Positions 32,863 to 43,576 of a DNA stretch of 64,000 nt are shown here, in pieces. The notes beneath the pieces were generated by a model. It ran no database searches and was not told where the DNA came from. It saw only the letters and a program-made list of their open reading frames with translations. Location of the stretch: positions 31,379 to 95,378 of the forward strand of contig JAILWI010000008.1 in the NCBI GenBank assembly GCA_025699005.1, given 5' to 3'. Numbering within the stretch: the first letter of the stretch is position 1; the number at the start of each line of letters is the position of its first letter. The position numbers and the translations under genes were made by a program. Source of the DNA: Chloroflexota bacterium. Its GTDB lineage: Bacteria; Chloroflexota; Limnocylindria; QHBO01.

Positions 32863-33591
32863 ATGGAAAACTTCGTAGCGGAGCTCATCGGCACCGCCAT
32901 CCTCATCATCCTGGGTGATGGCGTCGTCGCCGGTGTCCTCCTGGCGCGATCGAAGGCGCAGAACGCCGGCTGGATCGTCATCACCGCCGGTTGGGGCTTC
33001 GCGGTCGCGATCGCCGTCTACGCCGTGGGCACGATCAGCGGCGCACACATCAACCCGGCCGTCACCATCGGCCAGCTGGCCATCGGGGCGATCAGCTTCG
33101 GAGACGCCGTGCTGTACTGGGCCGGTCAGTTCGTCGGCGCCTTCATCGGCGCGGTGGTCGTCTACCTGCACTACCTGCCGCACTGGCGCGAGACCGAGGA
33201 CCCCGGGCTCAAGCTCGCCGTCTTCAGCACCGGACCGGCGATCCGCAATCCGACCGCGAACGTCATGAGCGAGGTCATCGGCACGTTCATCCTCGTCTTC
33301 GGCGTGTCGGCCATCCTGCAGCCGAACAACGAGGTCGGGGCACTCGGCGCGCTGCTCGTCGGATTCCTCGTCTTCGGCATCGGCCTCTCGCTCGGCGGCC
33401 CGACCGGGTATGCCATCAATCCCGCCCGTGACCTCGGTCCGCGCATCGCGCATGCGCTGCTGCCGATCGCCGGCAAGGGCAGCTCGGACTGGGAGTATTC
33501 GTGGATCCCGGTCGTGGGCCCGCTCATCGGCGGCGTCCTCGGAGCGCTGGCGTTCCAGCTCCTCTTCAGCAACTACCTGCTGGCGGCATAG
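32863..33591 (+). CDS. glpF: Glycerol uptake facilitator (MIP/aquaglyceroporin)
   Basis: A 242-residue inner-membrane channel with six helices. Both pore motifs are intact: N64-P65-A66 (GAHINPAVTIG) and N186-P187-A188-R189-D190 (YAINPARDLGPR). The Asp after the second NPAR is the hallmark of glycerol facilitators as opposed to water-only aquaporins. It is the first gene of the cluster, with dhaK starting 3 nt after its stop, and provides glycerol and possibly dihydroxyacetone to the kinases downstream. The ATG follows GAGGGAACGAGATCA. Confidence 0.93.
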   Translation: MENFVAELIGTAILIILGDGVVAGVLLARSKAQNAGWIVITAGWGFAVAIAVYAVGTISGAHINPAVTIGQLAIGAISFGDAVLYWAGQFVGAFIGAVVVYLHYLPHWRETEDPGLKLAVFSTGPAIRNPTANVMSEVIGTFILVFGVSAILQPNNEVGALGALLVGFLVFGIGLSLGGPTGYAINPARDLGPRIAHALLPIAGKGSSDWEYSWIPVVGPLIGGVLGALAFQLLFSNYLLAA

Positions 33592-33594
33592 CTC

Positions 33595-34593
33595 ATGAAG
33601 AAGCTGATCAACGCTCCCGACGCGGTCGTCGACGAGGCCCTCGCCGGCATGACGGCGGCTCATGGTGACCTGCTCAAGGTCATCGAGCCGAATGTCGTCG
33701 TGCGGGCCGATGCACCACGCTCGGGCAAGGTCGGCATCATCTCCGGCGGTGGCTCGGGACACGAGCCGATGCACGGCGGCTTCGTCGGGCTCGGCATGCT
33801 CGACGCCGCCTGCCCGGGCGCGGTCTTCACCTCGCCCGTTCCGGACCAGATGCTGGCCGCCACGAAGGCGGTCGATGGCGGAGCCGGCGTGCTCCACATC
33901 GTGAAGAACTACACCGGCGACGTCATGAACTTCGAGCTCGCGGCCGAGCTGGCCCAGGCCGAGGGGATCGAGGTGACCAGCGTGGTCATCGCGGACGACG
34001 TCGCCGTCCAGGACTCGCTCTACACTGCGGGTCGCCGCGGGGTGGGAGGCACCGTCCTGGCCGAGAAGATCGTCGGCGCGGCCGCGGAGGAGGGGCAGGA
34101 CCTCGCCGCCGTGACCGCGCTCTGCCAGAAGGTCCAGGACAACGTGCGGTCGATGGGCATGGCGCTCACGAGCTGCACCGTCCCGGCCGCCGGCAAGCCG
34201 ACCTTCGAGATCGGCGACGACGAGATGGAGATCGGCGTCGGCATCCACGGAGAGCCCGGACGCGAGCGTCGCAAGCTGGCGAGCGCGGACGAGATCACCG
34301 AGGCCCTGCTCACGCCGATCCTCGACGATCTGCCGTTCGGCTCCGGCGATCGCGTGATCGCCTTCGTGAACGGGATGGGTGGCACGCCGCTCATCGAGCT
34401 CTACGTCGTCTACAACAAGGTCGCCGCGATGTGCGCCGACCGTGGTGTGACGATCGAGCGCAACCTCATCGGCAGCTACATCACCAGCCTCGAGATGGCG
34501 GGCGCGAGCATCACCCTGCTCAAGGTCGACGACGAGATGCTGCGGCTGTGGGACGCACCGGTGCACACCCCGGCATTGCGCTGGGGAGCCTGA
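33595..34593 (+). CDS. dhaK: Dihydroxyacetone kinase substrate-binding subunit DhaK
   Basis: A 332-residue subunit that binds dihydroxyacetone covalently as a hemiaminal on a His. Family landmarks are [20 protein letters not shown] at about 50-70, [18 protein letters not shown] near 102, the active-site His region [12 protein letters not shown] and the [16 protein letters not shown]-terminal block. With DhaL and DhaM it makes DHA phosphate using PEP rather than ATP. It is immediately followed by dhaL. Confidence 0.94.
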   Translation: MKKLINAPDAVVDEALAGMTAAHGDLLKVIEPNVVVRADAPRSGKVGIISGGGSGHEPMHGGFVGLGMLDAACPGAVFTSPVPDQMLAATKAVDGGAGVLHIVKNYTGDVMNFELAAELAQAEGIEVTSVVIADDVAVQDSLYTAGRRGVGGTVLAEKIVGAAAEEGQDLAAVTALCQKVQDNVRSMGMALTSCTVPAAGKPTFEIGDDEMEIGVGIHGEPGRERRKLASADEITEALLTPILDDLPFGSGDRVIAFVNGMGGTPLIELYVVYNKVAAMCADRGVTIERNLIGSYITSLEMAGASITLLKVDDEMLRLWDAPVHTPALRWGA

Positions 34594-34604
34594 GCGTCTG
34601 GCCG

Positions 34605-35237
34605 ATGACCACCTTCGACCTCGCCGCTCTGCGCCGGTTCGTCGACACGTTCGCGGACCGGCTGCACGAGCGAAAGGACGAGCTCACCGCCCTCGACTCC
34701 GCCATCGGCGACGCCGATCACGGAATCAACATGGACCGGGGTTTCACCGCGGTTCGTGGCAAGGTCGCGGAGCTCGACGACGGGACGGACCTGGGGACCG
34801 CCGCCAAGACGATCGGGATGACGCTCATCTCGACCGTCGGCGGTGCCTCCGGCCCGCTCTACGGCACGTTCTTCCTCCGGCTCGCCACCTCGCTGGGTGA
34901 GCGGTCCGAGGCGGATGCCGAGGCGCTCGGCGTGGCACTGCGTGCCGGGCTCGAGGGCGTGGCCCAGCGGGGCAAGGCGGTGCTCGACGACAAGACGATG
35001 ATCGATGCCATGAGCCCGGCGATCGACGCCTACGACGGCGCCGCGTCGGACGGCATGGCTGCTGCACTGAACGCGGCCGCGGAGGCCGCAGCAACCGGTC
35101 GCGACCGGATCACGCCGCTCGTCGCCCGCAAGGGCCGGGCGAGCTACCTCGGCGAGCGATCGGCCAACCATCAGGATCCGGGGGCGACCTCGACCACCGT
35201 GATGTTCGAGTCACTCCGCGACGCCGTCGACGGCTGA
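34605..35237 (+). CDS. dhaL: Dihydroxyacetone kinase ADP-binding subunit DhaL
   Basis: A 210-residue subunit that holds ADP as a permanent cofactor, phosphorylated by DhaM and transferring to DHA on DhaK. The Mg2+-binding triad is in DSAIGDADHGINMDRGF, the nucleotide loop is STVGGASGPLYGTFF, and the C-terminal segment YLGERSANHQDPGATSTT is typical. The ATG at 34605 starts 11 nt after the dhaK stop; the longer frame upstream is inside dhaK. Confidence 0.94.
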   Translation: MTTFDLAALRRFVDTFADRLHERKDELTALDSAIGDADHGINMDRGFTAVRGKVAELDDGTDLGTAAKTIGMTLISTVGGASGPLYGTFFLRLATSLGERSEADAEALGVALRAGLEGVAQRGKAVLDDKTMIDAMSPAIDAYDGAASDGMAAALNAAAEAAATGRDRITPLVARKGRASYLGERSANHQDPGATSTTVMFESLRDAVDG

Positions 35238-35295
35238 CGGGGGAGCGGACGGCGCGAGGACTCACGACAGCGAAGAGAAAGGAAGCGATCTGTAG

Positions 35296-36783
<1,488 letters not shown>

Positions 36784-36859
36784 GCTTGACACCCACCGGA
36801 CCGATCGCCCGGGGCCACCCGGCTCCGGGCATCGGCATCCGGCAGAGAGGGAGCATCTC

Positions 36860-37297
36860 GTGACCCAGGACTCGACGGCCGCGGTCGGCATCGTGGTCGT
36901 CTCGCATTCGGCAGAAGTCGCCGATGCGACCGTGCGCCTCGTCGCGCAGCTCGCCAACCTTCCCGAGGACGGCCCCCGTCTCGTCGCCGCCGGGGGCCTG
37001 GCCGATGGGAGCGTCGGAACCGATGCGGTTCGCATCGCGGACGCCGTCCGCCGCGCCGATGCCGGAGCGGGCGTCGTCATCCTCGCCGACCTCGGGAGCG
37101 CCGTGCTGTCGGCGGGAACGGCCATCGACGACCTACTGGAGCCCGATGTGGCGGAGCGCACCGTCATCTCCCGCGGGCCGCTGGTCGAGGGCACGTTCGT
37201 GGCCGCGGTGCAGGCTTCGGCGAGCGATGGGCTCGATGGCGTGCGCGCCGCGGCCGACGAGGCGGCGGACATGGACAAGCTGGGCGATCGCGCGTGA
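36860..37297 (+). CDS. dhaM: Phosphotransfer subunit DhaM (EIIA-Man-like domain only)
   Basis: A 145-residue protein with only the mannose-type EIIA fold. The phospho-accepting His is H16 (GIVVVSHSAEVADA), and ADAGAGVVILADLGSAVLSAG is the second family block. E. coli DhaM also carries HPr and truncated EI domains; these are absent here, so separate EI and HPr proteins (not in the window) must supply phosphate from PEP. The GTG start has GAGGGAG 6 nt upstream. Its stop overlaps the plsY start (GTGA), so lipid synthesis and DHA kinase are translationally linked. Confidence 0.9.
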   Translation: MTQDSTAAVGIVVVSHSAEVADATVRLVAQLANLPEDGPRLVAAGGLADGSVGTDAVRIADAVRRADAGAGVVILADLGSAVLSAGTAIDDLLEPDVAERTVISRGPLVEGTFVAAVQASASDGLDGVRAAADEAADMDKLGDRA

Positions 37298-37932
37298 CGT
37301 TCGTCTGGGCCGCGCTCATCGGCTACCTGCTCGGGGCGATCCCGTTCGGGCTGATCATCGGGCGCTTCGTGCGGGGCATCGACCTGCGCGAGTACGGTTC
37401 CCATCGGACCGGCGCCACCAACGCGCTGCGCACGCTCGGCGCAAAGGCGGCGGCCGCGGTGTTCGTGCTCGACGTGGCGAAGGGCGTCGCCGCCGTGCTC
37501 CTGGTCCGAGCCCTGTTCGGCACGGACCCGAACGTCGAGTGGGCCGCCGCGCTCGCGGGGTTCGCCGCGATCGTCGGCCACAACTGGTCGGTCTTCATCC
37601 GCTTCACCGGCGGCCGGGGCGTGGCAACCTCGGCGGGCGCCCTCGGGGCGATGAGCCCGCTGACGATCCTCGTTCTCGTCCCGATCGTGTTCGGCATCAT
37701 GTGGCGAAGCCGCTACGTGTCGCTCGGCTCGGTCAGCGGCGGGCTCCTCGCGCCGATCATCACCGGGCTGCTGGCCCTCGCCGGACTGGCGACGCTGCCC
37801 GCCGTGATCTACGCGCTGGCGTCCGGACTTCTCGTCACGGCCGCGCACGCCGACAATATCTCCAGGCTGCGCGCCGGCACCGAGCGCAAGATCGGGCAGA
37901 AGGAGCAGGTGGCAACCGATGGCGGAACGTGA
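37294..37932 (+). CDS. plsY: Acyl-phosphate:glycerol-3-phosphate acyltransferase PlsY
   Basis: A 212-residue integral membrane enzyme that makes 1-acyl-glycerol-3-phosphate from acyl phosphate and glycerol-3-phosphate. It has about five helices, starting WAALIGYLLGAIPFGLIIGRFVRG. The three active-site loops are present: EYGSHRTGATNALRTLG (normally GSGNxGATN), GHNWSVFIRFTGGRGVATSAG, and the substrate loop before the last helices. The GTG start overlaps the dhaM stop. It is the first membrane-lipid step from the G3P made by glpK. Confidence 0.92.
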   Translation: MTFVWAALIGYLLGAIPFGLIIGRFVRGIDLREYGSHRTGATNALRTLGAKAAAAVFVLDVAKGVAAVLLVRALFGTDPNVEWAAALAGFAAIVGHNWSVFIRFTGGRGVATSAGALGAMSPLTILVLVPIVFGIMWRSRYVSLGSVSGGLLAPIITGLLALAGLATLPAVIYALASGLLVTAAHADNISRLRAGTERKIGQKEQVATDGGT

Positions 37933-37959
37933 CGTCGGGGCGGGAATGGTGACCAGCGC

Positions 37960-38565
37960 ATGACCCACGAGCGCCCGCCGGCCCGGCTCGGGTCGCCGGC
38001 GAACCTGCTCGGGCTGGCCCGCATCGGCGCGACGCCGGTGGTGATCGCCCTCATCCTGATCGGCGATCCGGGGCTCGGCATGGTCGCATTCGTCCTGTTC
38101 GCCCTGGCGGCCCTGACCGACTTCTTCGATGGCTGGGTGGCGCGTGCTCGTGGCGAGGTCTCGCCGCTTGGCGTGTTCATGGATCTGACCGCCGACAAGG
38201 TCCTCGTCGCCGGCGTGCTGGTGGCGATGGTCGAGGTCGGACTGCTGCCGACCTGGATCGTGGCCACGATCCTCGTGCGTGAGCTCGTCATCGCCGGCAT
38301 TCGCCAGGCTGCCGCGGCGGCCGATACCGTCATCCCGGCCCGTCCGCTCGGCAAGGCGAAGACGCTGGTGACCCTGGCCGGCATGGCACTCCTGCTCCTC
38401 GCCTGGGACGCCGCGACCGGCGGCCCGACGCGGGCGATCGCCGGGCTCGAGGACACGATGCGCACCGCGGGCTTCTGGACCATGGTGGCGGCGACGGGCC
38501 TCACCCTCGCCTCGGGCTGGGACTACCTGCGCGGCTCGCTGCCGCTGCTCCGCGGAGAGCGATGA
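37960..38565 (+). CDS. pgsA: CDP-alcohol phosphatidyltransferase (PgsA-like)
   Basis: A 201-residue membrane enzyme, most likely making phosphatidylglycerol phosphate from CDP-diacylglycerol and glycerol-3-phosphate. The CDP-alcohol phosphotransferase motif D-x2-DG-x2-AR-x8-G-x3-D-x3-D is complete in DFFDGWVARARGEVSPLGVF followed by MDLTADK. The opening ANLLGLARIGATPVVIALI is PgsA-like. Phosphatidylinositol-phosphate or cardiolipin synthase activity cannot be excluded from motifs alone, but the G3P context supports PgsA. It ends by overlapping the glpA start (ATGA). Confidence 0.88.
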   Translation: MTHERPPARLGSPANLLGLARIGATPVVIALILIGDPGLGMVAFVLFALAALTDFFDGWVARARGEVSPLGVFMDLTADKVLVAGVLVAMVEVGLLPTWIVATILVRELVIAGIRQAAAAADTVIPARPLGKAKTLVTLAGMALLLLAWDAATGGPTRAIAGLEDTMRTAGFWTMVAATGLTLASGWDYLRGSLPLLRGER

Positions 38566-40181
38566 TGCCGGCCGGCGCGGAGGTCGACGTCGTCGTGATC
38601 GGCGGCGGGGCGACCGGCGCCGGCGTGCTCCGAGACCTCGCGATGCGGGGGCTCAGCGCGACCCTCGTGGAGCGTGGCGACTTCGCGTCAGGCACCAGCG
38701 GTCGGTACCACGGGCTGCTTCACTCGGGCGCACGCTACGTCGAGAGCGACCCGATCTCCGCCCGCCACTGCATCGAGGAGAACGCGGTGCTGCGGCGGAT
38801 CGCGCCCGGCACGATCGAGCCGACCGGCGGCTACTTCGTGGCCACGCCCGACGATCCCGACGACTATCTCGATCGCTTTCCGGCGGCCTGCGCGAAGGCC
38901 GGGATCGAGACCGAGCCGGTGCCGCTCGACGAGCTGTTCCGGGCCGAACCGCTGCTGAGCCGCGAGATCCGTGCGGCGTATCGCGTCCCCGACGCAGCGC
39001 TCGAGCCGTGGGAGCTCGTCGACGGAACACTGAACAGCGCGCGCGAGCATGGGGCCACCGCGCACCGCTATCGCGCGGTCATCGGCTTCGAACGTGATGC
39101 CGATGGCTCGGTCGCCGCCGTCATGACGCGCGACACGCGGACCGGCGAGGAGGAGACGATCGCCTGCCGTGCCGTCGTCTCGGCGGCCGGCGCCTGGGCC
39201 GGGCAGATCGCGGAGCTGGCGGGGGCCCGCCTCACGATGAGCCCGGGCAAAGGCTCGATGCTGATCTTCAACCGGCGCTTCAGCACGGCGGTCATCAATC
39301 GCCTCGCCCCGCCCGGCGACGGCGACATCCTCGTGCCGGTGCACACGGTCTGCATCCTCGGAACGACCGACATCACCGGCGAGGATCCCGACGACGCCGT
39401 GGTCACCGAGGAGGAGATCAGCGCGCTGCTCGCCGATGGGGAGCGCCTGGTGCCGGGCATCAGCGGCGCCCGCGTGCTCCGTGCCTACGCCGGCTCGCGA
39501 CCGCTGTACGACGCCGACGAGGTCTCCGGCGCCGCCAGCCACGACGAGTCCCGTGAGATCAGCCGCGCCCATCACGTCATCGACCACGGAGCTCGCGACG
39601 GCGTCGGCGGCCTGTGGAGCATCGTGGGCGGAAAGCTCACGACGTACCGGCTCATGGCTCGCGACGTCACCGATGCCGTGGCGGCCGCCCTCGGCAACGA
39701 CGCGCCGTGCCGGACGGCGGACGAGCCCCTTCCCGAGCCCGCCGGCCACAGTCCCTACTGGCTCGGTGACCGGCTGGCGGCCATCGAGGCCGAGGGTGGT
39801 GGCGACGCGGACCTCGTGTGCGAATGCGAGCTCGTGACACGGCAGCGGCTGGCGGACGCGCTCGATCGGCGCGCCGACTCCTCGCTCGACGACCTGCGGC
39901 GGACCACGCGGCTGGGAATGGGGCCGTGCCAGGGCGCGTTCTGCATGCCGCGCGCGGCCGCGATGCTCGACGCGCGGCGGGCTGACGGACGGCTGCATCC
40001 CGCGGCGCCGGACGCGAACGTCGCGCTCCGGAGCTTCGCCGCCGAACGCCTGCGCGGCACGCGACCGATCGCCTGGGGCGACCAGCTCACCGAGCTCTTC
40101 CTGACCGCGGGCATCTTCCGCGGCACGCTCGGCACGGACGCGTTGCCGGAGCACACCGGAGGCGACGATGCCGCGAGCTGA
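38562..40181 (+). CDS. glpA: Glycerol-3-phosphate dehydrogenase subunit A
   Basis: A 539-residue FAD subunit of the anaerobic-type G3P dehydrogenase. FAD motif VVVIGGGATGAGVLRDLAMRG at the N-terminus, then GDFASGTSGRYHGLLHSGARY. The C-terminal BFD-like [2Fe-2S] domain has C420-x-C422 and C456-x4-C461, which separates GlpA from plain GlpD. It oxidises G3P to dihydroxyacetone phosphate and passes electrons to GlpB and GlpC and the quinone pool. Its start overlaps pgsA by 4 nt, and glpB starts 14 nt before its stop. Confidence 0.94.
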   Translation: MMPAGAEVDVVVIGGGATGAGVLRDLAMRGLSATLVERGDFASGTSGRYHGLLHSGARYVESDPISARHCIEENAVLRRIAPGTIEPTGGYFVATPDDPDDYLDRFPAACAKAGIETEPVPLDELFRAEPLLSREIRAAYRVPDAALEPWELVDGTLNSAREHGATAHRYRAVIGFERDADGSVAAVMTRDTRTGEEETIACRAVVSAAGAWAGQIAELAGARLTMSPGKGSMLIFNRRFSTAVINRLAPPGDGDILVPVHTVCILGTTDITGEDPDDAVVTEEEISALLADGERLVPGISGARVLRAYAGSRPLYDADEVSGAASHDESREISRAHHVIDHGARDGVGGLWSIVGGKLTTYRLMARDVTDAVAAALGNDAPCRTADEPLPEPAGHSPYWLGDRLAAIEAEGGGDADLVCECELVTRQRLADALDRRADSSLDDLRRTTRLGMGPCQGAFCMPRAAAMLDARRADGRLHPAAPDANVALRSFAAERLRGTRPIAWGDQLTELFLTAGIFRGTLGTDALPEHTGGDDAAS

Positions 40182-41436
40182 CGTCGTGGTGATCGGCGCC
40201 GGCCTGTCCGGGCTTGCCTGCGCGGCCGAGCTGGCCGGGTCGGGGGCGTCCGTCTTCCTGGCCGCGAAGGGGATGGCGAGCACCCACTGGACGCACGGCG
40301 GACTGGACGTCGCGGCTCCGGATGGCGCATCGACCTCGCGGGACGGGATCGCCCGGCTGGCCGGCAGCGCGGGGCACCCCTATGCCCGGATGAGCGACCA
40401 CGTCGCCGATGCGGTCGCCGCGCACCGCGCGCGGCTCGACGGCACGGCCGTCGCCATGGTCGGCGACCTCGACATGCCCCTCGCGCCGATCCCGACAGCC
40501 CTCGGAGCGCTGCGCCCGGCCGCCATCCTCCCGATGGGCCAGGGCGCCGCCGTGGGGCCATGGGAGGGACAGGGGCTGCTGCTGCTCGGGATCGGGCACT
40601 TCCGCGACTCCTGGGTCGACTACGCCGCGCGCAACCTCACGGCCGGCGCGTGGCCGGGCGGTCCCGCCGAGATCCGGGCCGTCACGGCCGACCTTCCCGG
40701 GCTCGACGCCCGCAACAACCTCAACGCCCGCACGCTGGCCGTGCTGTTCGACGATCCGGCCTGGCGCGCCCGTGCGCTGGCGGCGATGGCCGCGGTCGTG
40801 CCACCCGGCGCGTGGCGCATCGGCGTTCCGGCGGTGCTGGGCCTGGAGGCCCACGCCGAAATTCATGCCCACGCCCAGGAGGTGCTCGGGGGCGCCGTGT
40901 TCGAGATGCCGAGCCTGCCGCCATCGGTGCCCGGCGTGCGGCTGTTCGACGAACTGCGCCGCCGGATCACGGCGGCGGGCGGCCGGATCCAGGTCGGCTT
41001 CGACGTCGTGGAGGTCGAGCGCGACGGCCGTCGCGTGCGCGCCATCCACACCGAGGCCGCCTCCCGGACGCTGCGCCTGGCCGCCGACACGTTCGTGCTC
41101 GCCACCGGTGGCATCGCGGGCGAGGGAATCCGAGCGCATCGGGGCCGACGCCTGGAGGAGCGCGTGTTCGGCCTCCCGGTCACGGCACCGAATGACAGCG
41201 AGTGGTTCAGCGACGATCCGATGCAGCCGCACCCGATCGAGTCGCTGGGGATCGACGTCGACGATCACCTCCGCCCGATCGACCCGACCGGGCAGCCGGT
41301 GCTCGAGAACGTCCGGGTCATCGGCTCGTCGCTGGCCGGGATGCGCTATCTCGAGCAGCGGTGCGGGGATGGCGTCGCGATCACGAGCGCTCACGTGGTG
41401 GCGCGCTCCCTGGCCGCGCGGAGCGCCGCCGCATGA
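40168..41436 (+). CDS. glpB: Glycerol-3-phosphate dehydrogenase subunit B
   Basis: A 422-residue flavoprotein subunit, thought to carry FMN and link GlpA with the membrane subunit. The N-terminal dinucleotide fold is VVVIGAGLSGLACAAELAGSG. Family-typical segments include NNLNARTLAVLFDDPAWR, and GIAGEGIRAHRGRRLEERVF preceding a GDGVAITSAHVVARSLA C-terminus. It overlaps glpA by 14 nt and glpC by 4 nt, so the three subunits are translated in a coupled way. Identification leans on position as well as sequence. Confidence 0.9.
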   Translation: MPRADVVVIGAGLSGLACAAELAGSGASVFLAAKGMASTHWTHGGLDVAAPDGASTSRDGIARLAGSAGHPYARMSDHVADAVAAHRARLDGTAVAMVGDLDMPLAPIPTALGALRPAAILPMGQGAAVGPWEGQGLLLLGIGHFRDSWVDYAARNLTAGAWPGGPAEIRAVTADLPGLDARNNLNARTLAVLFDDPAWRARALAAMAAVVPPGAWRIGVPAVLGLEAHAEIHAHAQEVLGGAVFEMPSLPPSVPGVRLFDELRRRITAAGGRIQVGFDVVEVERDGRRVRAIHTEAASRTLRLAADTFVLATGGIAGEGIRAHRGRRLEERVFGLPVTAPNDSEWFSDDPMQPHPIESLGIDVDDHLRPIDPTGQPVLENVRVIGSSLAGMRYLEQRCGDGVAITSAHVVARSLAARSAAA

Positions 41437-42734
41437 CGTTCCACGACGCCGCAGCGCGCGACTTCCCGGCGTTCAGCACCGACGCCTGCATCAAGTGCAA
41501 CGTGTGCAACACGGTGTGCCCGGTCTCGCGCGTCACCGACGAGTTTCCCGGGCCGAAGTACGTGGGCCCGCAGGCGCAGCGCTTCCGGGGACCGGGCGAA
41601 GGCTCCGACGCACCGGACCACAGCGTCGACCTGTGCTCGGGCTGCGGCATCTGCACCCGGGCCTGCCCGGCGGGCGTCCTCATCGCCGAGACGAACAACC
41701 GGGCCCGCGCCGGCATCGTCGAGGAGCGGGGGAGCAGCCTCCGGAATCGGCTGATCAGCGACACCGACCTGCTGATTCGGCTGGGGACGCCGGTCGCGCC
41801 ACTCGCCAACATCGGCCTGAAGAACCGCCTGGCGCGCTGGTTCGGCGAGAAGACGCTCGGCGTCCACCGCCGGGGGCCCCTCGCCCCGTTCAGCCGCCGC
41901 ACGTTCCGCGCGTGGTGGAAGCGCGAGAAGCGGCCCACCGCGCTGGAGGCCGGTTCGGACCCGTCGCGGACCGTCGTCTACTTCCACGGCTGCGCGGTGA
42001 ACGGTTTCGAGCCCGATCTCGGCCGCGACGCGGTCGAGATCCTCGAGCGCAACGGCCTCACCGTCATCGTGCCGCCGCAGGAGTGCTGCGGCCTGCCGTT
42101 CATCTCGAACGGGCTGTATCCGAGGGCACGCGAGAAGGCACGTCGCAACCTCGAATCGCTGGCGCAGTACGCCCGCGCGGGCTATCGGATCGTCGGCACG
42201 TCGACCTCGTGCACCCACGCGCTCAAGGCCGAGTACCGCGAGATGCTCGATCTCGCCGATGACGACGCCACGGCCGTGGCCGATGCCACGTGGGACATCT
42301 GCGAGCTGCTCGTCGATCTCCACGATCGGGGGGAGCTCGACACCGGTTTCGCGCCGATCGCCGAATCGATTCCGTACCACCCGCCCTGCCAGCTGAAGTC
42401 CCACGGCATCGGGCTGCCGGCCATGGACCTCTTCGCGCTCGTGCCGGGGCTGCGTGCCGTCGACTCCGACCACGATTGCTGTGGAGCGGCCGGGACCTAC
42501 GGACTCAAGGCCGAGCGCTGGCAGATCGCCCAGGACGTGGGTGCGCCGCTGTTCGCCAAGGTTCGCGCCGCCAAGGCTGCCGGAGCGTCACGCGCCGCCT
42601 GCGACTCGGAGACGTGCCGCTGGCAGATCGAGCAGTCGTCCGGCGTGCCCACCGTCCACCCGGTCAGCATCCTCGCCGAGTCCTACCGTCGCGCCGATGA
42701 GGCCGCCTCCGAACCGCGTCGCCGGCTGGTCTAG
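41433..42734 (+). CDS. glpC: Glycerol-3-phosphate dehydrogenase subunit C
   Basis: A 433-residue iron-sulfur subunit that anchors GlpAB and passes electrons to quinone. Two ferredoxin-type [4Fe-4S] motifs are complete: C19, C22, C25, C29 (CIKCNVCNTVCP) and C68, C71, C74, C78 (CSGCGICTRACPAG). Two CCG-domain motifs follow (QECCGLPF and DHDCCGAAGTYG), the heterodisulfide-reductase-like cysteine-rich fold. ATG 41433 overlaps the glpB stop. It is the last gene of the cluster; the next gene is convergent 18 nt away. Confidence 0.94.
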   Translation: MTFHDAAARDFPAFSTDACIKCNVCNTVCPVSRVTDEFPGPKYVGPQAQRFRGPGEGSDAPDHSVDLCSGCGICTRACPAGVLIAETNNRARAGIVEERGSSLRNRLISDTDLLIRLGTPVAPLANIGLKNRLARWFGEKTLGVHRRGPLAPFSRRTFRAWWKREKRPTALEAGSDPSRTVVYFHGCAVNGFEPDLGRDAVEILERNGLTVIVPPQECCGLPFISNGLYPRAREKARRNLESLAQYARAGYRIVGTSTSCTHALKAEYREMLDLADDDATAVADATWDICELLVDLHDRGELDTGFAPIAESIPYHPPCQLKSHGIGLPAMDLFALVPGLRAVDSDHDCCGAAGTYGLKAERWQIAQDVGAPLFAKVRAAKAAGASRAACDSETCRWQIEQSSGVPTVHPVSILAESYRRADEAASEPRRRLV

Positions 42735-42751
42735 GTCATCGACTGCGGGCG

Positions 42752-43576
42752 TTACTTGATGAGCTTGCGCTCCATCTGGTTGATCGCGATCCACATCGAG
42801 ACGGCGAAGAACGCGAGCAGGTACAGCAGGTCCCACAGCTGGCCGATCCCGACGATGCCGGTCGACAGCCCGCGGATGAGGTTGATGCCGTGATACAGCG
42901 GCGTGAACTGGATGATCGTCACGAGCCACTCCGGCAACGCCAGCTCGATCGGGAAGAACGTGCCGCTGAACAGGAACATGGGCATGACGATGAGGCCCAT
43001 CGGCACGTCGAAGTCGTTCACGGTGCGCAGGTACGAGGTGCCTGCCAGTCCGGCGGCCGCGAATGCCGCGGCGACGAGCAGGGCCGCGGGGATCATGAGA
43101 ATGCCGAGCGGGGAGAGCACGAGGCCCATGAAGAACATGATGACGAACATCGCCACGGCGTAGAGCGAGGCGCGCATGAGGGCCCACAGCATCTCGCCGA
43201 TCGCGATCTCGGTGATGCCCATCGGCGTGGCAAGCACGCCGTCGTAGGTCTTCGCGTAGTTGAGCTTGAAGAAGACGTTGAAGATCGTCTCGAAGACCGC
43301 GCCGTTCATCGCCGCGGTCGCCACCAGGGCGGGGGCGACGAAGGCCGCGTAGGCGACGACCTCGCCGTTGGCGAGCGGCACCTCGCGGATGATGCCGCCG
43401 AGGCCAAGGCCGATCCCGACGAGGTAGAAGATCGGCTCGAACACGCCGCTGAAGATGATGATCCACTGGTGGCGGTAGACCATGATGTTGCGCTCGACGA
43501 GGCGTCGGGCGCGCCAGATCCGGCTCCAGGCCTCCGCCAGTGGGCCGGCCTGCACCGGCTGCGTGATCGCGGTCAT
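42752..43576 (-). CDS. ABC-2 type permease (NodJ-like), second permease
   Basis: A 274-residue membrane protein with six helices, ending with the common WIAINQMERKLIK. IIFSGVFEPIFYLVGIGLGLG at the N-terminus and YLRTVNDFDVPMGLIVMPMF followed by FSGTFFPIELALPEW are the ABC-2 (NodJ/DrrB) family signature. It starts 1 nt inside the stop of the preceding permease (TGATG), so the pair is coupled and probably forms a heterodimer with the shared ATPase. The substrate is unknown: a lipid, oligosaccharide or drug. Confidence 0.88.
   Translation of the reverse strand: MTAITQPVQAGPLAEAWSRIWRARRLVERNIMVYRHQWIIIFSGVFEPIFYLVGIGLGLGGIIREVPLANGEVVAYAAFVAPALVATAAMNGAVFETIFNVFFKLNYAKTYDGVLATPMGITEIAIGEMLWALMRASLYAVAMFVIMFFMGLVLSPLGILMIPAALLVAAAFAAAGLAGTSYLRTVNDFDVPMGLIVMPMFLFSGTFFPIELALPEWLVTIIQFTPLYHGINLIRGLSTGIVGIGQLWDLLYLLAFFAVSMWIAINQMERKLIK

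Noticed and set aside
32787..32918. 43-codon basic ORF before and across the glpF start
   Set aside because: It has an RBS-like run, but its last 56 nt overlap glpF in another frame and the product is Arg/His-rich low complexity; possibly a leader ORF but not supportable.
32860..34566. 568-codon reverse ORF opposite glpF and dhaK
   Set aside because: It is antisense to two genes with intact motifs and reads as low-complexity His/Asp/Arg, a normal artefact of high GC.
36786..36791. Perfect TTGACA between glpK and dhaM
   Set aside because: No -10-like hexamer lies 16-18 nt downstream (the sequence there is CCGGGG-like), so I do not call a promoter.
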